A stretch of DNA of 24,428 nt from CAYLZN01 sp964387935 (GTDB taxonomy: Bacteria; Acidobacteriota; Vicinamibacteria; Vicinamibacterales; JAFNAJ01). The notes below the pieces were generated by a model that made no database searches, had not been told where the DNA came from, and saw nothing but the letters and a program-made list of their open reading frames with translations. Shown in pieces: positions 16,205 to 24,265 of the stretch (its first letter is position 1; each line of letters begins with the position of its first letter). Where the stretch lies: NCBI GenBank assembly GCA_964387935.1, contig CAYLZN010000047.1:1-24428 (forward strand), given 5' to 3'. The position numbers and the translations under genes were made by a program.

Positions 16205-17248
16205 ATGACGACGATCCGCGAGGAACTCGAGGCTCGGGAGCACGCGGTCCTCGCCCCGCAGGCTGCCAAGAGCGCGGCCTCGCGCGGGCGGCTGAAGGCA
16301 GAAGCGGAGGACCCGATTCGCCCGGCGTTCCAGCGCGACCGCGACCGCATCGTGCACTGCAAGGCGTTCCGGCGCCTCAAGCACAAAACGCAGGTGTTCT
16401 TCGCCCCGACCGGCGACCACTACCGCACGCGGCTCACGCACACCCTGGAGGTGTCGCAGATCGCGCGGACGATTGCGAAGGTGCTGCGGCTGCACGAGGA
16501 ACTGACGGAGGCCATCGCGCTCGGACACGATCTCGGGCACACGCCGTTCGGCCATGCGGGGGAGCGGGTCCTCGACGACCTCGTGCCCGGTGGGTTCAAT
16601 CACTACGCCCAGAGCCTTCGCATCGTCGATCGACTCGAGAACGACGGCGCCGGCCTCAACCTCACCTGGGAGGTGCGGGACGGCATCGCCCGCCACTCCA
16701 AGGGGAAACACGGCCTGCCCGTGGGAGCCCCGCCCGATGAGCGGGCGTCCACCCTCGAAGGGCAGGTGGCGCGGGTGGCGGACATCATCGCCTACGTCAA
16801 TCACGACATCGACGACGCCATGCGGGCCGGGCTGTTCGGACCCGACGATCTGCCTCCCGGGGCCACCGGCGTGGTGGGGCGAAGCTCCTCCGAGCGGATC
16901 GGGCGTATGGTCAGCGATGCGATCGTCACGACGCTCGCCGCCGGTCTCGACGAGGTCCGGATGAGTGCGGAGGTCCTCGAGGCCACCCTCGAGCTCCGTT
17001 CCTTCCTGTTCAGCACGGTGTATGAAAACCCGGCCGCAACCGCCGAGTTCTCGAAGGCTCGCGGGGTCCTGGGAGGCCTCTGGGCCAGGGTCCGGGAGGA
17101 GCCGGAGTCCTACCTGGATTCGCGGGTCCTGGCCGACGAGGGACTCGATGCCGCAGCCCGGGACTTCCTGGCCGGCATGACGGACCGCTACGCGGTGCGC
17201 CTCTTCGAGCAGATCTTCATCCCCAAGCCCTGGGCGCTGGAGGGGTGA
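16205..17248 (+). CDS. dGTPase-like HD-domain triphosphohydrolase
   Basis: A probable dNTP triphosphohydrolase that would release deoxynucleosides and tripolyphosphate. The protein has 347 residues. HD-domain metal ligands are visible as RLTHTLEVSQ and HDLGHTPFGH. The N-terminal FQRDRDRIVHCKAFRRLKHK and the later NHDIDDAM are typical of the Dgt-like family of about 340 residues, shorter than E. coli Dgt. ATG at 16205 follows deoB by 14 bases; an in-frame GTG at 16196 is possible. Exact dNTP preference cannot be read from the sequence. The gene is probably the last of the miaA-hfq-deoB group, since a promoter-like element follows. Confidence 0.92.
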   Translation: MTTIREELEAREHAVLAPQAAKSAASRGRLKAEAEDPIRPAFQRDRDRIVHCKAFRRLKHKTQVFFAPTGDHYRTRLTHTLEVSQIARTIAKVLRLHEELTEAIALGHDLGHTPFGHAGERVLDDLVPGGFNHYAQSLRIVDRLENDGAGLNLTWEVRDGIARHSKGKHGLPVGAPPDERASTLEGQVARVADIIAYVNHDIDDAMRAGLFGPDDLPPGATGVVGRSSSERIGRMVSDAIVTTLAAGLDEVRMSAEVLEATLELRSFLFSTVYENPAATAEFSKARGVLGGLWARVREEPESYLDSRVLADEGLDAAARDFLAGMTDRYAVRLFEQIFIPKPWALEG

Positions 17249-17255
17249 CGGGTCG

Positions 17256-17285
17256 CTGAAGACTCCGCGCAAGTCGTGGTATACT
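17256..17285 (+). promoter_or_regulatory. Candidate promoter of the yceD-rpmF-plsX-fab operon
   Basis: TGGTATACT at 17277-17285 fits an extended -10 element (TGn plus TATACT). A weak -35-like CTGAAG lies at 17256-17261 with an 18-base spacer. It sits in the 75-base gap before yceD, and the ATG is about 38 bases downstream. A promoter here is expected because yceD normally heads this operon. Confidence 0.55.
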
Positions 17286-17323
17286 CGGCGTTTGCCGCGT
17301 CTCGCGGCGGTGCGACCGTGAGC

Positions 17324-17857
17324 ATGTTGCTCGACCTGACCCAGCTTCACGCCCCGCGTGATCACGTCGAGAGGGGCTTCCCCGCGGAGGCCTTCGGCGT
17401 GACCGAGGACGAGTTCCGGATCGCGGGTCCGGTCGAGCTGTCGATGGACGCCGAGAAGCGGGACCGGCGAGTCCGGCTCGTGGGGTCGCTGCACGCGCCG
17501 CTGGAAGTGCCGTGCAGCCGATGTCTCGAGGCCATCGCGCTTTCCGTCGACGCGTCGTTCGACCTGCAATACCTGCCGGCGGTGGCCAACCGGGGCGAGG
17601 GCGAGCACGAAGTAGCGACCGAGGATCTCGGCGTGGCCTTCTATGAGGGCGATGCCATCGACCTCGGCCAGCTCGTGCGGGAGCAGTGCTACCTGGCGCT
17701 GCCCATGAAACCCTTGTGTTCGCCGGCCTGCCGGGGCCTGTGTCCCGAGTGCGGGACCAACCTGAACCAGCAGACCTGCCGTTGCGAGCATCGGTGGGCC
17801 GATCCCCGGATGGCCGCACTCGCGCAGTTGCTGCCGAAGGAGCCAAAAGGAAACTAG
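17324..17857 (+). CDS. YceD family (DUF177) protein
   Basis: A 177-residue protein of the YceD/DUF177 family, normally encoded directly upstream of rpmF. In E. coli, YceD has been linked to 23S rRNA handling. Two cysteine pairs, VPCSRCLE and CSPACRGLCPECG followed by TCRC, suggest a bound metal. The middle is acidic and matches the family (ATEDLGVAFYEGDAIDLGQLVREQ, about residues 102-125). I chose ATG at 17324; an in-frame GTG at 17318 adds two residues. The longer open frame from GTG 17276 begins inside the candidate -10 element and is unlikely to be the real start. rpmF follows after five bases. Confidence 0.88.
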   Translation: MLLDLTQLHAPRDHVERGFPAEAFGVTEDEFRIAGPVELSMDAEKRDRRVRLVGSLHAPLEVPCSRCLEAIALSVDASFDLQYLPAVANRGEGEHEVATEDLGVAFYEGDAIDLGQLVREQCYLALPMKPLCSPACRGLCPECGTNLNQQTCRCEHRWADPRMAALAQLLPKEPKGN

Positions 17858-17862
17858 CACTC

Positions 17863-18045
17863 ATGCCGAATCCGAAACGCCGACACTCCAAGACCCGTAC
17901 GGCCAAGCGCCGGACCCACGACGCGCTCCAGCCTGTCGGGATGAGCGAATGCCCGCAGTGCCACGAGCGGAAGCTGCCCCACCAGGTCTGTCCGAACTGC
18001 GGCTACTACCGCGGGCGCCAGGTGCGACCCGTCGAGGAAGAGTAG
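17863..18045 (+). CDS. rpmF: 50S ribosomal protein L32
   Basis: A small zinc-ribbon protein of the large ribosomal subunit, 60 residues. It opens MPNPKRRHSKTRTAKRRTHD, the standard L32 start, and keeps both zinc-binding pairs (CPQC and CPNC), so it is the zinc-binding form. ATG at 17863 has an AAAAGGA Shine-Dalgarno-like sequence overlapping the end of yceD. plsX follows after 32 bases. Confidence 0.97.
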   Translation: MPNPKRRHSKTRTAKRRTHDALQPVGMSECPQCHERKLPHQVCPNCGYYRGRQVRPVEEE

Positions 18046-18077
18046 ACACGGTCCCTCGCTGAGGCACGGCGCCCCCC

Positions 18078-19085
18078 ATGCGGATTGCCGTGGATGCGAT
18101 GGGCGGCGACCTCGCCCCGCGCGAGGTCGTCGCGGGAGCCGTGCTGGCCGCCCGGCAGGGGCTGGCGCTCACGCTGGTTGGCCCACGCCGCGCGATCGAC
18201 GCGGAACTCGCGCGCGACAGGCACGCCCACCAACTGGACCTCACGGTCGTCGAGACCGACGACGTCGTGACGATGCACGAGCCGGCCTCGGTGGTGCTCC
18301 GGCAGAAGCGTCGAGCGTCGGTCAGGGTGGCCGCCGAAGTCGTGGCCCGTGGCGAGGCCGACGGGATGTTCAGCGCGGGGCACACGGGCGCGACGGTCCT
18401 GGCGGCGCATGCGGTCTTCGGCATGCTGCCCGGGGCGGAACGCCCGGCGCTCGCGGTGCCGATTCCCACCGTGGCCGGGACGTCGATCCTGCTCGATGCC
18501 GGCGCCAACGTGGAGTGCCGGCCGATCCACCTCGTGCACTTCGCGGCGATGGGTGCGGTGTTCGTGCGTGTCGCCCTCGGCCTGCGTCACCCCCGCGTCG
18601 CGCTGCTGTCGATCGGCGAAGAAGAAACGAAAGGCAACGACCTGACGCGCGAGGCGCACCGGCTGCTCAAGGCCACACGCTTGCCCTTCGTGGGCAACCT
18701 CGAGGCGCAGGCCCTGTTCACCGGCGAGGCGGACGTCGTGGTGTGCGACGGGTTTACGGGCAATGTGGCGCTCAAGGTCAGTGAGGGGCTCGTGGATGCC
18801 TTTGCCCGGCTGCTGCAAGCGGAGGTGGCCCACACGTTTCCGACCCAGGCCGATGACCCCCGGGCGAGGGCTGCGCTGCGCCGGTTCCGTCGGCGAGTAG
18901 ACTATTCGGCGTACGGCGGGACGCCGCTGCTCGGGGTGGCGGGGCTGTGCCTGGTGGGGCACGGTCGGTCGACGGCCCGGGCGGTGCGCAACGCGATCGT
19001 GTTGACCGCGCGGTACGCGGAACGAGGTATCCTCGATGGGCTTCGGCGGGAGCTGGCGGAGACCGCTCCAGGGACTCCGGCGTAG
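18078..19085 (+). CDS. plsX: Phosphate acyltransferase PlsX
   Basis: Converts acyl-ACP to acyl-phosphate, which PlsY uses to acylate glycerol 3-phosphate in phospholipid synthesis. The protein has 335 residues. Family blocks are the N-terminal VDAMGGDLAP, MFSAGHTGATV, LLDAGAN, LSIGEEETKGN, CDGFTGNVALK and the C-terminal YGGTPLLGVAG. ATG at 18078 lies 32 bases after rpmF. In many bacteria fabH follows plsX; here the next gene, 21 bases on, is fabD. Confidence 0.97.
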   Translation: MRIAVDAMGGDLAPREVVAGAVLAARQGLALTLVGPRRAIDAELARDRHAHQLDLTVVETDDVVTMHEPASVVLRQKRRASVRVAAEVVARGEADGMFSAGHTGATVLAAHAVFGMLPGAERPALAVPIPTVAGTSILLDAGANVECRPIHLVHFAAMGAVFVRVALGLRHPRVALLSIGEEETKGNDLTREAHRLLKATRLPFVGNLEAQALFTGEADVVVCDGFTGNVALKVSEGLVDAFARLLQAEVAHTFPTQADDPRARAALRRFRRRVDYSAYGGTPLLGVAGLCLVGHGRSTARAVRNAIVLTARYAERGILDGLRRELAETAPGTPA

Positions 19086-19106
19086 TCCGGGGTCGCCCTG
19101 TCACGG

Positions 19107-20045
19107 ATGAGACCTATGCTCGCATTCGTATTTCCAGGACAAGGTTCCCAATACGTCGGCATGGGCGCCAGCCTCGCCAGGGAGCATGCCGTCTGCCGCG
19201 CGACCTTCGCCGAGGCGGACGCCGCGCTCGGCGAACCCCGGTCGCGCCTGTGCTTCGAAGGCCCAGACGCCGAGCTCACGCTCACGGAGAACACGCAGCC
19301 GGCCATCCTCACGGCGAGCGTCGCGGCCTTCCGCCTCCTGCGCGAGCGGGGGCTCGAGCCGGACTTCGTCGCCGGCCACAGCCTCGGGGAGTATGCCGCG
19401 CACGTGGCGGCCGGCACGTTTGCCTTTGCCGACGCGTTGCGACTCGTGCGTCGGCGTGGGCGCTACATGCAGGAGGCGACGCCCGTCGGGGTCGGGGCCA
19501 TGGCGGCCGTGCTCGGCCTCGATTCGGACCTTGTGTGGCGCGCGTGTTCAGAAGCGGCCCAGGGCGAGGTCGTGAGCCCGGCCAACATGAACATGCCGGG
19601 CCAGGTCGTCATCGCCGGGACGGCGACGGCGGTGGAGCGGGCGTCGGCCCGCGCCAGGGAGCTTGGCGCACGGCGCGTCGTGCCGCTCCAGGTGAGCGCG
19701 CCGTTCCACTGCGCGCTCATGCGTCCCGCCGAGGAGCGTCTCGCTCCCGAGTTGCGCGGGGTGACCGCGCGGGCGCCGCGCGTACCGGTCGTCGCCAACG
19801 TCGATGCCGAGCCGAAGCGCACCGCGACGGAGGCCGTCGAGGCCCTCGTCGCGCAGGTGTCCCGCCCGGTGCTGTGGGAACAGGTGATTCGCCGCCTTGC
19901 GTCCGGGGGCGTCCGCACGTATGTTGAAGTGGGTCCGGGCACGGTGCTGTCCGGGCTCATTCGCAAGATGGAGCGCGAGGCTGAGGTGTTCACCACCGAG
20001 CAGGACATCAACTCTCCGGCGCTTCACGCGCTTCTGGCGTCGTGA
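19107..20045 (+). CDS. fabD: Malonyl-CoA:ACP transacylase FabD
   Basis: Loads malonyl groups onto ACP for chain elongation. The protein has 312 residues. The opening FVFPGQGSQYVGMG is typical. The nucleophile is Ser92 in GHSLGE and the catalytic His is His201 in APFHCALM. The start is ATG 19107; an in-frame ATG at 19116 (MLAFVFPGQ) is also plausible and has GGATGAG just upstream. The stop overlaps the GTG start of fabG (GTGA), implying translational coupling. Confidence 0.97.
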   Translation: MRPMLAFVFPGQGSQYVGMGASLAREHAVCRATFAEADAALGEPRSRLCFEGPDAELTLTENTQPAILTASVAAFRLLRERGLEPDFVAGHSLGEYAAHVAAGTFAFADALRLVRRRGRYMQEATPVGVGAMAAVLGLDSDLVWRACSEAAQGEVVSPANMNMPGQVVIAGTATAVERASARARELGARRVVPLQVSAPFHCALMRPAEERLAPELRGVTARAPRVPVVANVDAEPKRTATEAVEALVAQVSRPVLWEQVIRRLASGGVRTYVEVGPGTVLSGLIRKMEREAEVFTTEQDINSPALHALLAS

Positions 20046-20785
20046 CGATCGACCTGTCCGGGCGCGTGGCCCTCGTGACGGGAGCCTCGCGGGGGATCGG
20101 GCGTGCCGTGGCCCTGACGCTGGCGCGGGCCGGAGCCCGCGTGGTGGCGGTCGCGCGTGAGTCGCACGCGGCCGACACCGTGGCGGCGATCGTGGCGGCC
20201 GGTGGGGACGCGCTGGCGGCGAGCGCGGACGTGATGGTGCCCGCGGACGTCGAGGCCGTGGTCAAGGGGGCGCTCGATCGATTCGGCCAGATCGACATCC
20301 TGGTCAACAATGCCGGGATCGCGCGGGACCAGCTCCTGCTCCGGATGAAGCCCGAGGACTGGGCGTCGGTCCTCGGCACCAATCTCACGGCGGCCTTCTC
20401 GTGCACCCAGGCGGTGCTGAAGCCGATGGTGAAGCAACGCCGCGGGCGCCTCGTGTATATCAGCTCGGTGGTCGGGCAGATGGGAAACGCGGGGCAGGCC
20501 AACTACGCGGCGTCGAAAGCGGGTCTGATCGGGTTCGCCAAGTCGGTGGCCCGCGAGGTGGCCTCCCGGGGGATCACGGCGAACGTCGTGGCGCCGGGAC
20601 TGATCGAGACCGACATGACCCGGGCGCTCGCAGAGGACACGCATCAGGACTGGTCGGCACGCATCCCGCTGGGCCGGCTCGGCACGCCGGACGATGTGGC
20701 GGCCGCGGTCTGCTTCCTGGCGTCCGACGCCGCAGCGTATGTCACGGGGCAGGTTCTGGCCGTCAACGGCGGCATGTACACCTAG
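20042..20785 (+). CDS. fabG: 3-oxoacyl-ACP reductase FabG
   Basis: NADPH-dependent short-chain dehydrogenase that reduces 3-oxoacyl-ACP in each elongation cycle. The protein has 247 residues. The cofactor motif TGASRGIG ends at residue 20. The catalytic set is Asn114, Ser142, Tyr155 and Lys159 (YAASK). The C-terminal TGQVLAVNGGMYT is the usual FabG ending. GTG at 20042 overlaps the fabD stop. Its own stop codon is embedded in the Shine-Dalgarno sequence of acpP. Confidence 0.97.
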   Translation: MTIDLSGRVALVTGASRGIGRAVALTLARAGARVVAVARESHAADTVAAIVAAGGDALAASADVMVPADVEAVVKGALDRFGQIDILVNNAGIARDQLLLRMKPEDWASVLGTNLTAAFSCTQAVLKPMVKQRRGRLVYISSVVGQMGNAGQANYAASKAGLIGFAKSVAREVASRGITANVVAPGLIETDMTRALAEDTHQDWSARIPLGRLGTPDDVAAAVCFLASDAAAYVTGQVLAVNGGMYT

Positions 20786-20790
20786 GAGGG
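20784..20790 (+). promoter_or_regulatory. Strong Shine-Dalgarno of acpP
   Basis: AGGAGGG lies four bases before the acpP ATG and shares two bases with the fabG stop codon. It is the best anti-16S match I noticed in the window, fitting the very high expression of ACP relative to its operon neighbours. Confidence 0.8.
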
Positions 20791-20794
20791 ACGG

Positions 20795-21040
20795 ATGTCA
20801 TCGGTTGCAGAAAAGGTGAAGAGCATCATCGCGGACCAGTTGAGCGTCGATCAGGAAGAAGTGACCAACGACGCGTCGTTTCTCGACGACCTCGGGGCCG
20901 ATTCCCTTGACGTGGTCGAGCTCATCATGACCTTCGAAGAGGAATTCGGCATCGAGATTCCGGACGACGATGCTGAGAAGATCACGAAGGTCAAGGACGC
21001 CATCGACTACATCGAGGCCCACGCCAAGGCGAAGAAGTAG
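20795..21040 (+). CDS. acpP: Acyl carrier protein
   Basis: Small acidic carrier for growing acyl chains, also the acyl donor for LpxA and PlsX. The protein has 81 residues. The phosphopantetheine attachment site is Ser37 in GADSLDVVELIM. The acidic helix II (EEEFGIEIPDDDAEKI) is typical. ATG at 20795 follows a strong Shine-Dalgarno sequence, and fabF begins 20 bases after the stop. Confidence 0.98.
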   Translation: MSSVAEKVKSIIADQLSVDQEEVTNDASFLDDLGADSLDVVELIMTFEEEFGIEIPDDDAEKITKVKDAIDYIEAHAKAKK

Positions 21041-21060
21041 GCCGGCGGATCGGAGGCGTC

Positions 21061-22299
21061 GTGAGCAGGCGCGTCGCGATCACGGGCATCGGCCTCGTGT
21101 CGTCGCTCGGGATCGGCACCCAGGAGAACTGGCAGGCACTCTGTGCCGGGCGGAGCGGCATCGACCGCGTGACGCGGTTCGACGCCGGGGCCTTCGCCTC
21201 GAGAATCGCGGGCGAAGTGAAGGGTTTCGACCCGCTCCAGTTCATCGACAGGAAGGACGTCAAGAAGATGGACGTCTTCATCCAGTACGCGATTGCGGCC
21301 TCGCAGTTCGCGGTGGATGACGCGCGCCTCGCCTTCGCGCCCGAGGAAGCGCCCCGTGTGGGCGTGTTCATCGCCTCGGGCATCGGGGGCTTCTCGACCA
21401 TCGAGCGCGAGCACCGCGCCCTGCTCGAGGGGGGGCCCCGCCGCATCTCGCCCTTCTTCATTCCCTCGGCCATCATCAACCTCGCGGCCGGCCAGGTGTC
21501 CATCCGGTTCGGCGCCAAGGGGCCCAACTCCGCCACCTGCACGGCCTGTTCAGCGTCGGCACACGCCATCGGCGATGCCTCCGAGATCATCCGGCGCGGC
21601 GACGCGGACGTCATGATCGCGGGCGGGGCGGAGGCAGCCATCACCCCCATGGGGATTGGCGGCTTTGCCGCGATGCGGGCGCTGTCGACGCGGAACGACG
21701 AGCCCCAGCGGGCGAGCCGGCCCTTCGACAAGGATCGCGACGGCTTCGTCATCGGGGAAGGCGCCGGGGTCCTCGTCCTCGAGGCCTGGGACCGCGCCGT
21801 GGCGCGTGGGGCGTCGATCTACTGCGAACTCGTCGGCTACGGGATGACGTCCGACGCGTTCCACATGACGGCCCAGCCGGAGGACGCCAACGGTGCCGTC
21901 CGGGTCATGGAGATGGCCCTGGCGAAGGCGGGGGTCCGGCCGGACCAGGTGGACTACATCAACGCGCACGGCACCTCCACGCCCATCAACGACCCGACGG
22001 AGACGATGGCTGTCAGACGCGCGCTCGGCGATCATGCCTCCCGGGTGGCGATCTCGTCGACCAAGTCGATGCACGGGCACCTGCTCGGGGCCGCGGGCGG
22101 GCTGGAGGCCGGAATCACGGCCCTGGCCATCCGGCACCAGATGGCACCGCCCACCATCAACCTGGACCATCCCGATCCAGCCTGCGACCTCGACTACGTG
22201 CCGAACCAGGCGCGCCCCCTCTCGATCGAGTACGCCCTGTCGAACTCGTTCGGCTTCGGCGGCACCAACGCGGCCCTGCTGTTTCGGCGCATCGCTTAG
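21061..22299 (+). CDS. fabF: 3-oxoacyl-ACP synthase II FabF
   Basis: Condensing enzyme that elongates acyl-ACP with malonyl-ACP. The protein has 412 residues. The thiolase-fold active site is complete: Cys163 (TACSASAHA), His303 (NAHGTSTPIND), Lys335 and His340 (TKSMHGHLLGAAG), with the same numbers as E. coli FabF. The C-terminal NSFGFGGTNAALLF is also typical. GTG at 21061. It is the last fab gene here; 136 non-coding bases follow before etfB. Because fabH is absent from the cluster, the initiating condensation must be done by an enzyme encoded elsewhere. Confidence 0.97.
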   Translation: MSRRVAITGIGLVSSLGIGTQENWQALCAGRSGIDRVTRFDAGAFASRIAGEVKGFDPLQFIDRKDVKKMDVFIQYAIAASQFAVDDARLAFAPEEAPRVGVFIASGIGGFSTIEREHRALLEGGPRRISPFFIPSAIINLAAGQVSIRFGAKGPNSATCTACSASAHAIGDASEIIRRGDADVMIAGGAEAAITPMGIGGFAAMRALSTRNDEPQRASRPFDKDRDGFVIGEGAGVLVLEAWDRAVARGASIYCELVGYGMTSDAFHMTAQPEDANGAVRVMEMALAKAGVRPDQVDYINAHGTSTPINDPTETMAVRRALGDHASRVAISSTKSMHGHLLGAAGGLEAGITALAIRHQMAPPTINLDHPDPACDLDYVPNQARPLSIEYALSNSFGFGGTNAALLFRRIA

Positions 22300-22342
22300 G
22301 GCTGACGGCAACCCCCGTCCACCCGCGGTTCGTGGCCTTTTC

Positions 22343-22403
22343 CGGCGGCAGTTGAAGTAGAATTGCCGCCGTGCGGCAAGTCCGGACCGGCCCCTCCCCG
22401 GAC
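22343..22403 (+). promoter_or_regulatory. Structured leader of etfB with competing inverted repeats
   Basis: Arm 1 CGGCGGCA (22343-22350) pairs perfectly with TGCCGCCG (22364-22371) across a 13-base loop. The second arm can instead pair downstream: TTGCCGC (22363-22369) with GCGGCAA (22373-22379) around a 3-base loop. A third stem, GTCCGG (22380-22385) with CCGGAC (22398-22403), follows. A -10-like TAGAAT (22358-22363) lies in the first loop. No T-run follows any stem. This could be an operator, an attenuator-like leader or an mRNA-stabilising structure. Confidence 0.45.
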
Positions 22404-22435
22404 CTTCCTGCGACTCATTCATCCAGAGGACTCCT

Positions 22436-23197
22436 ATGAAAATCGCTGTCTGCGTCAAGCAGGTCGTCACTCGCGAGTGGCAGCTTCGCCTGAACGACGC
22501 CAACACGTGGGTGCGCGACCAGGACGCCTCCTTCGAGCTCAACGAACCCGACGCGTATGCGCTCGAGGAGGCGCTCCGCCTGAAGGAAAAGCACGGCGGA
22601 GAGGTCATCGTCTGCTCCGCGGGCCCCGCCCGGGTCGCGCAGGCGCTGCGCGAGGGGCTGGCCCGCGGCGCCGACCGCGCGATTCACGTCGAGGACGACG
22701 CGCTGGTCGAAGCCGATGCGTTCGTCATCGCCGAGGCGCTGGCGGCGGCGCTGCGCGACGAGCAGGTCGATCTGGTGCTCACGGGGCTGCAGTCCGACGA
22801 TCAGGGCTTCGCCCAGGTCGGGGTCGTCCTGGCGGAGCGGCTCGGGTTGCCCCACGCCACGATCATCATGGAAGTGCAGGTGCAGGACGGCAGACTGCGC
22901 GTCAAGCGCGAGCTGGAAGGCGGCTGGTTCCAGTGGGTCGAGATGCCGCTGCCGGCCCTGATCACCATCCAGAGCGGGATCAACCAGCTCCGATATGCGA
23001 CCCTCAAGGGCATCATGGCGGCCAAGAAGAAGGAGATCAAGCGGGCCGCCGTGCCGGCCGGCGCCGTGTCCAGGCAGCAGATCGTCAACCTGTACTTCCC
23101 GGAGACGTCGAAGCAGACGCGGATGATCAGCGGGTCCGCGTCGGACGCGGCCAAGGAGCTGGTGCGACTGATCCGGGAAGAGGCGCGGGTCTTCTAG
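22436..23197 (+). CDS. etfB: Electron transfer flavoprotein beta subunit
   Basis: One half of the heterodimeric ETF, which collects electrons from acyl-CoA dehydrogenases and related flavoenzymes. The protein has 253 residues. Family features are MKIAVCVKQV at the start, FELNEPDAYALEEALRLK, LTGLQSDDQGFAQVG, and the signature LPALITIQSGINQLRYATLKGIM near residues 178-200. ATG at 22436 has AGAGGA about seven bases upstream. etfA follows after 52 bases, which include a short inverted repeat. Confidence 0.95.
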   Translation: MKIAVCVKQVVTREWQLRLNDANTWVRDQDASFELNEPDAYALEEALRLKEKHGGEVIVCSAGPARVAQALREGLARGADRAIHVEDDALVEADAFVIAEALAAALRDEQVDLVLTGLQSDDQGFAQVGVVLAERLGLPHATIIMEVQVQDGRLRVKRELEGGWFQWVEMPLPALITIQSGINQLRYATLKGIMAAKKKEIKRAAVPAGAVSRQQIVNLYFPETSKQTRMISGSASDAAKELVRLIREEARVF

Positions 23198-23204
23198 GGT
23201 TTGC

Positions 23205-23231
23205 GAATCGATGTACTAGGTCCTTCGATTC
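23205..23231. repeat. Inverted repeat between etfB and etfA
   Basis: GAATCGA (23205-23211) and TCGATTC (23225-23231) form a perfect 7-bp stem with a 13-base loop, eight bases after the etfB stop. It is less G+C-rich than its surroundings. It could mark an mRNA processing or stability element; no T-run follows. Confidence 0.35.
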
Positions 23232-23249
23232 ATCGCGGGGTGGAATGCC

Positions 23250-24209
23250 ATGATTCTCGTCATCGCCGAACAGCGCGACGGCAAGCTCAATCGCGCGAGC
23301 TGGGAACCCATCATCGCGGCGCAGCAGACCGGTGACCCGGTCAAGGTCGTCGTCCTCGGCCAGGGCATTGCGCCCGTCGCCGCCGAGTTGGCGACCGCCG
23401 CGGTGGCAGAGGTCATCACCGTCGAGGACGCCACGCTCGCGGCCTACACGGCCGACGCCTTCGTGCATGCGCTCGCGGGCGTCGTGGCCGCCGAGCAGCC
23501 GTCGCTCGTCTTTGTCGCGCACACCTACCAGGCACGCGATTTCGCCACCACGCTCGCCGCGCGCCTCGACCGCGCCATCGTCACCGACGTCGTGGCGAGC
23601 AAACCGCACGGCAACGGACTCGCGTTCGTGCGGCCGATGTTCCAGGCGAAGCTCTACGCGGACGTCGTGCCGAAGGGGCCCGAGCCGCACTTCGTGTCCT
23701 ACCAGATCGGCGCGTTCCGCGTGGACGCGCTGCAGAAGGGCACGGCGCCGGCGCCGGTCCGGGCCCTGGCGGTGGACATGTCCGGGGTCACGATCCGGCA
23801 GAAGCCCGAGCCGCCGTTCCGCGAAGCCAAGCAGGCCGTGGATCTCACGCAGGCCGAGCGGATCGTCTCGGTGGGACGTGGGATCAAGGCACCGGAGCAC
23901 ATCGACCTCGCCCGACAGCTTGCTGAAGCGATGCAGGCCGAGCTCTCGGCGTCGCGCCCGATCTGCGATGCCGGCTGGCTGCCGTTCGAGCGGCAGGTCG
24001 GGAGCTCCGGGCAGACGGTGGCCCCCAAGCTCTACCTCGCCCTCGGGATCTCCGGGGCGATCCAGCACGTGGTCGGGATGAAGGGCGCGCGGACGATCGC
24101 GGCGATCAACAAGGACGCCGACGCGCCGATCTTCGAGATTGCCGACTACGGGATCGCGGGCGACCTGTTCGAGATCGTGCCGGCGATGATCGAGGCCCTC
24201 AAGGCCTGA
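23250..24209 (+). CDS. etfA: Electron transfer flavoprotein alpha subunit
   Basis: FAD-binding partner of EtfB. The protein has 319 residues. The C-terminal FAD domain is clear: VSVGRGIKAPEHIDLARQL, SRPICDAGWLPFERQVGSSG, KLYLALGISGAIQHVVGM and INKDADAPIFEIADYGIAGD (roughly residues 209-305). The N-terminal domain opens ILVIAEQRDGKL, as usual. ATG at 23250 has GGGGTGGA upstream. Together with EtfB it would pass electrons to a quinone-linked acceptor, for which the partial gene downstream is a candidate. Confidence 0.96.
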   Translation: MILVIAEQRDGKLNRASWEPIIAAQQTGDPVKVVVLGQGIAPVAAELATAAVAEVITVEDATLAAYTADAFVHALAGVVAAEQPSLVFVAHTYQARDFATTLAARLDRAIVTDVVASKPHGNGLAFVRPMFQAKLYADVVPKGPEPHFVSYQIGAFRVDALQKGTAPAPVRALAVDMSGVTIRQKPEPPFREAKQAVDLTQAERIVSVGRGIKAPEHIDLARQLAEAMQAELSASRPICDAGWLPFERQVGSSGQTVAPKLYLALGISGAIQHVVGMKGARTIAAINKDADAPIFEIADYGIAGDLFEIVPAMIEALKA

Positions 24210-24265
24210 TCGGGCCGGGTGGCGCCCCACTCGTGCGACGGGTTCGACCACGCGCCCCCCAGTGA

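Noticed and set aside
17276..17323. Upstream GTG start for yceD
   Set aside because: It overlaps the candidate -10 element and adds residues unlike the family; the GTG/ATG pair at 17318/17324 fits better.
15644..17860. Antisense open frame of about 738 codons
   Set aside because: It is opposite deoB, the dGTPase-like gene and yceD, with no recognisable domain; a mirror of G+C-biased third positions.
24236..24256. tRNA T-arm-like sequence (GGGTTCGACC)
   Set aside because: The flanking bases do not form a T-stem, and no acceptor, D or anticodon arm is present.
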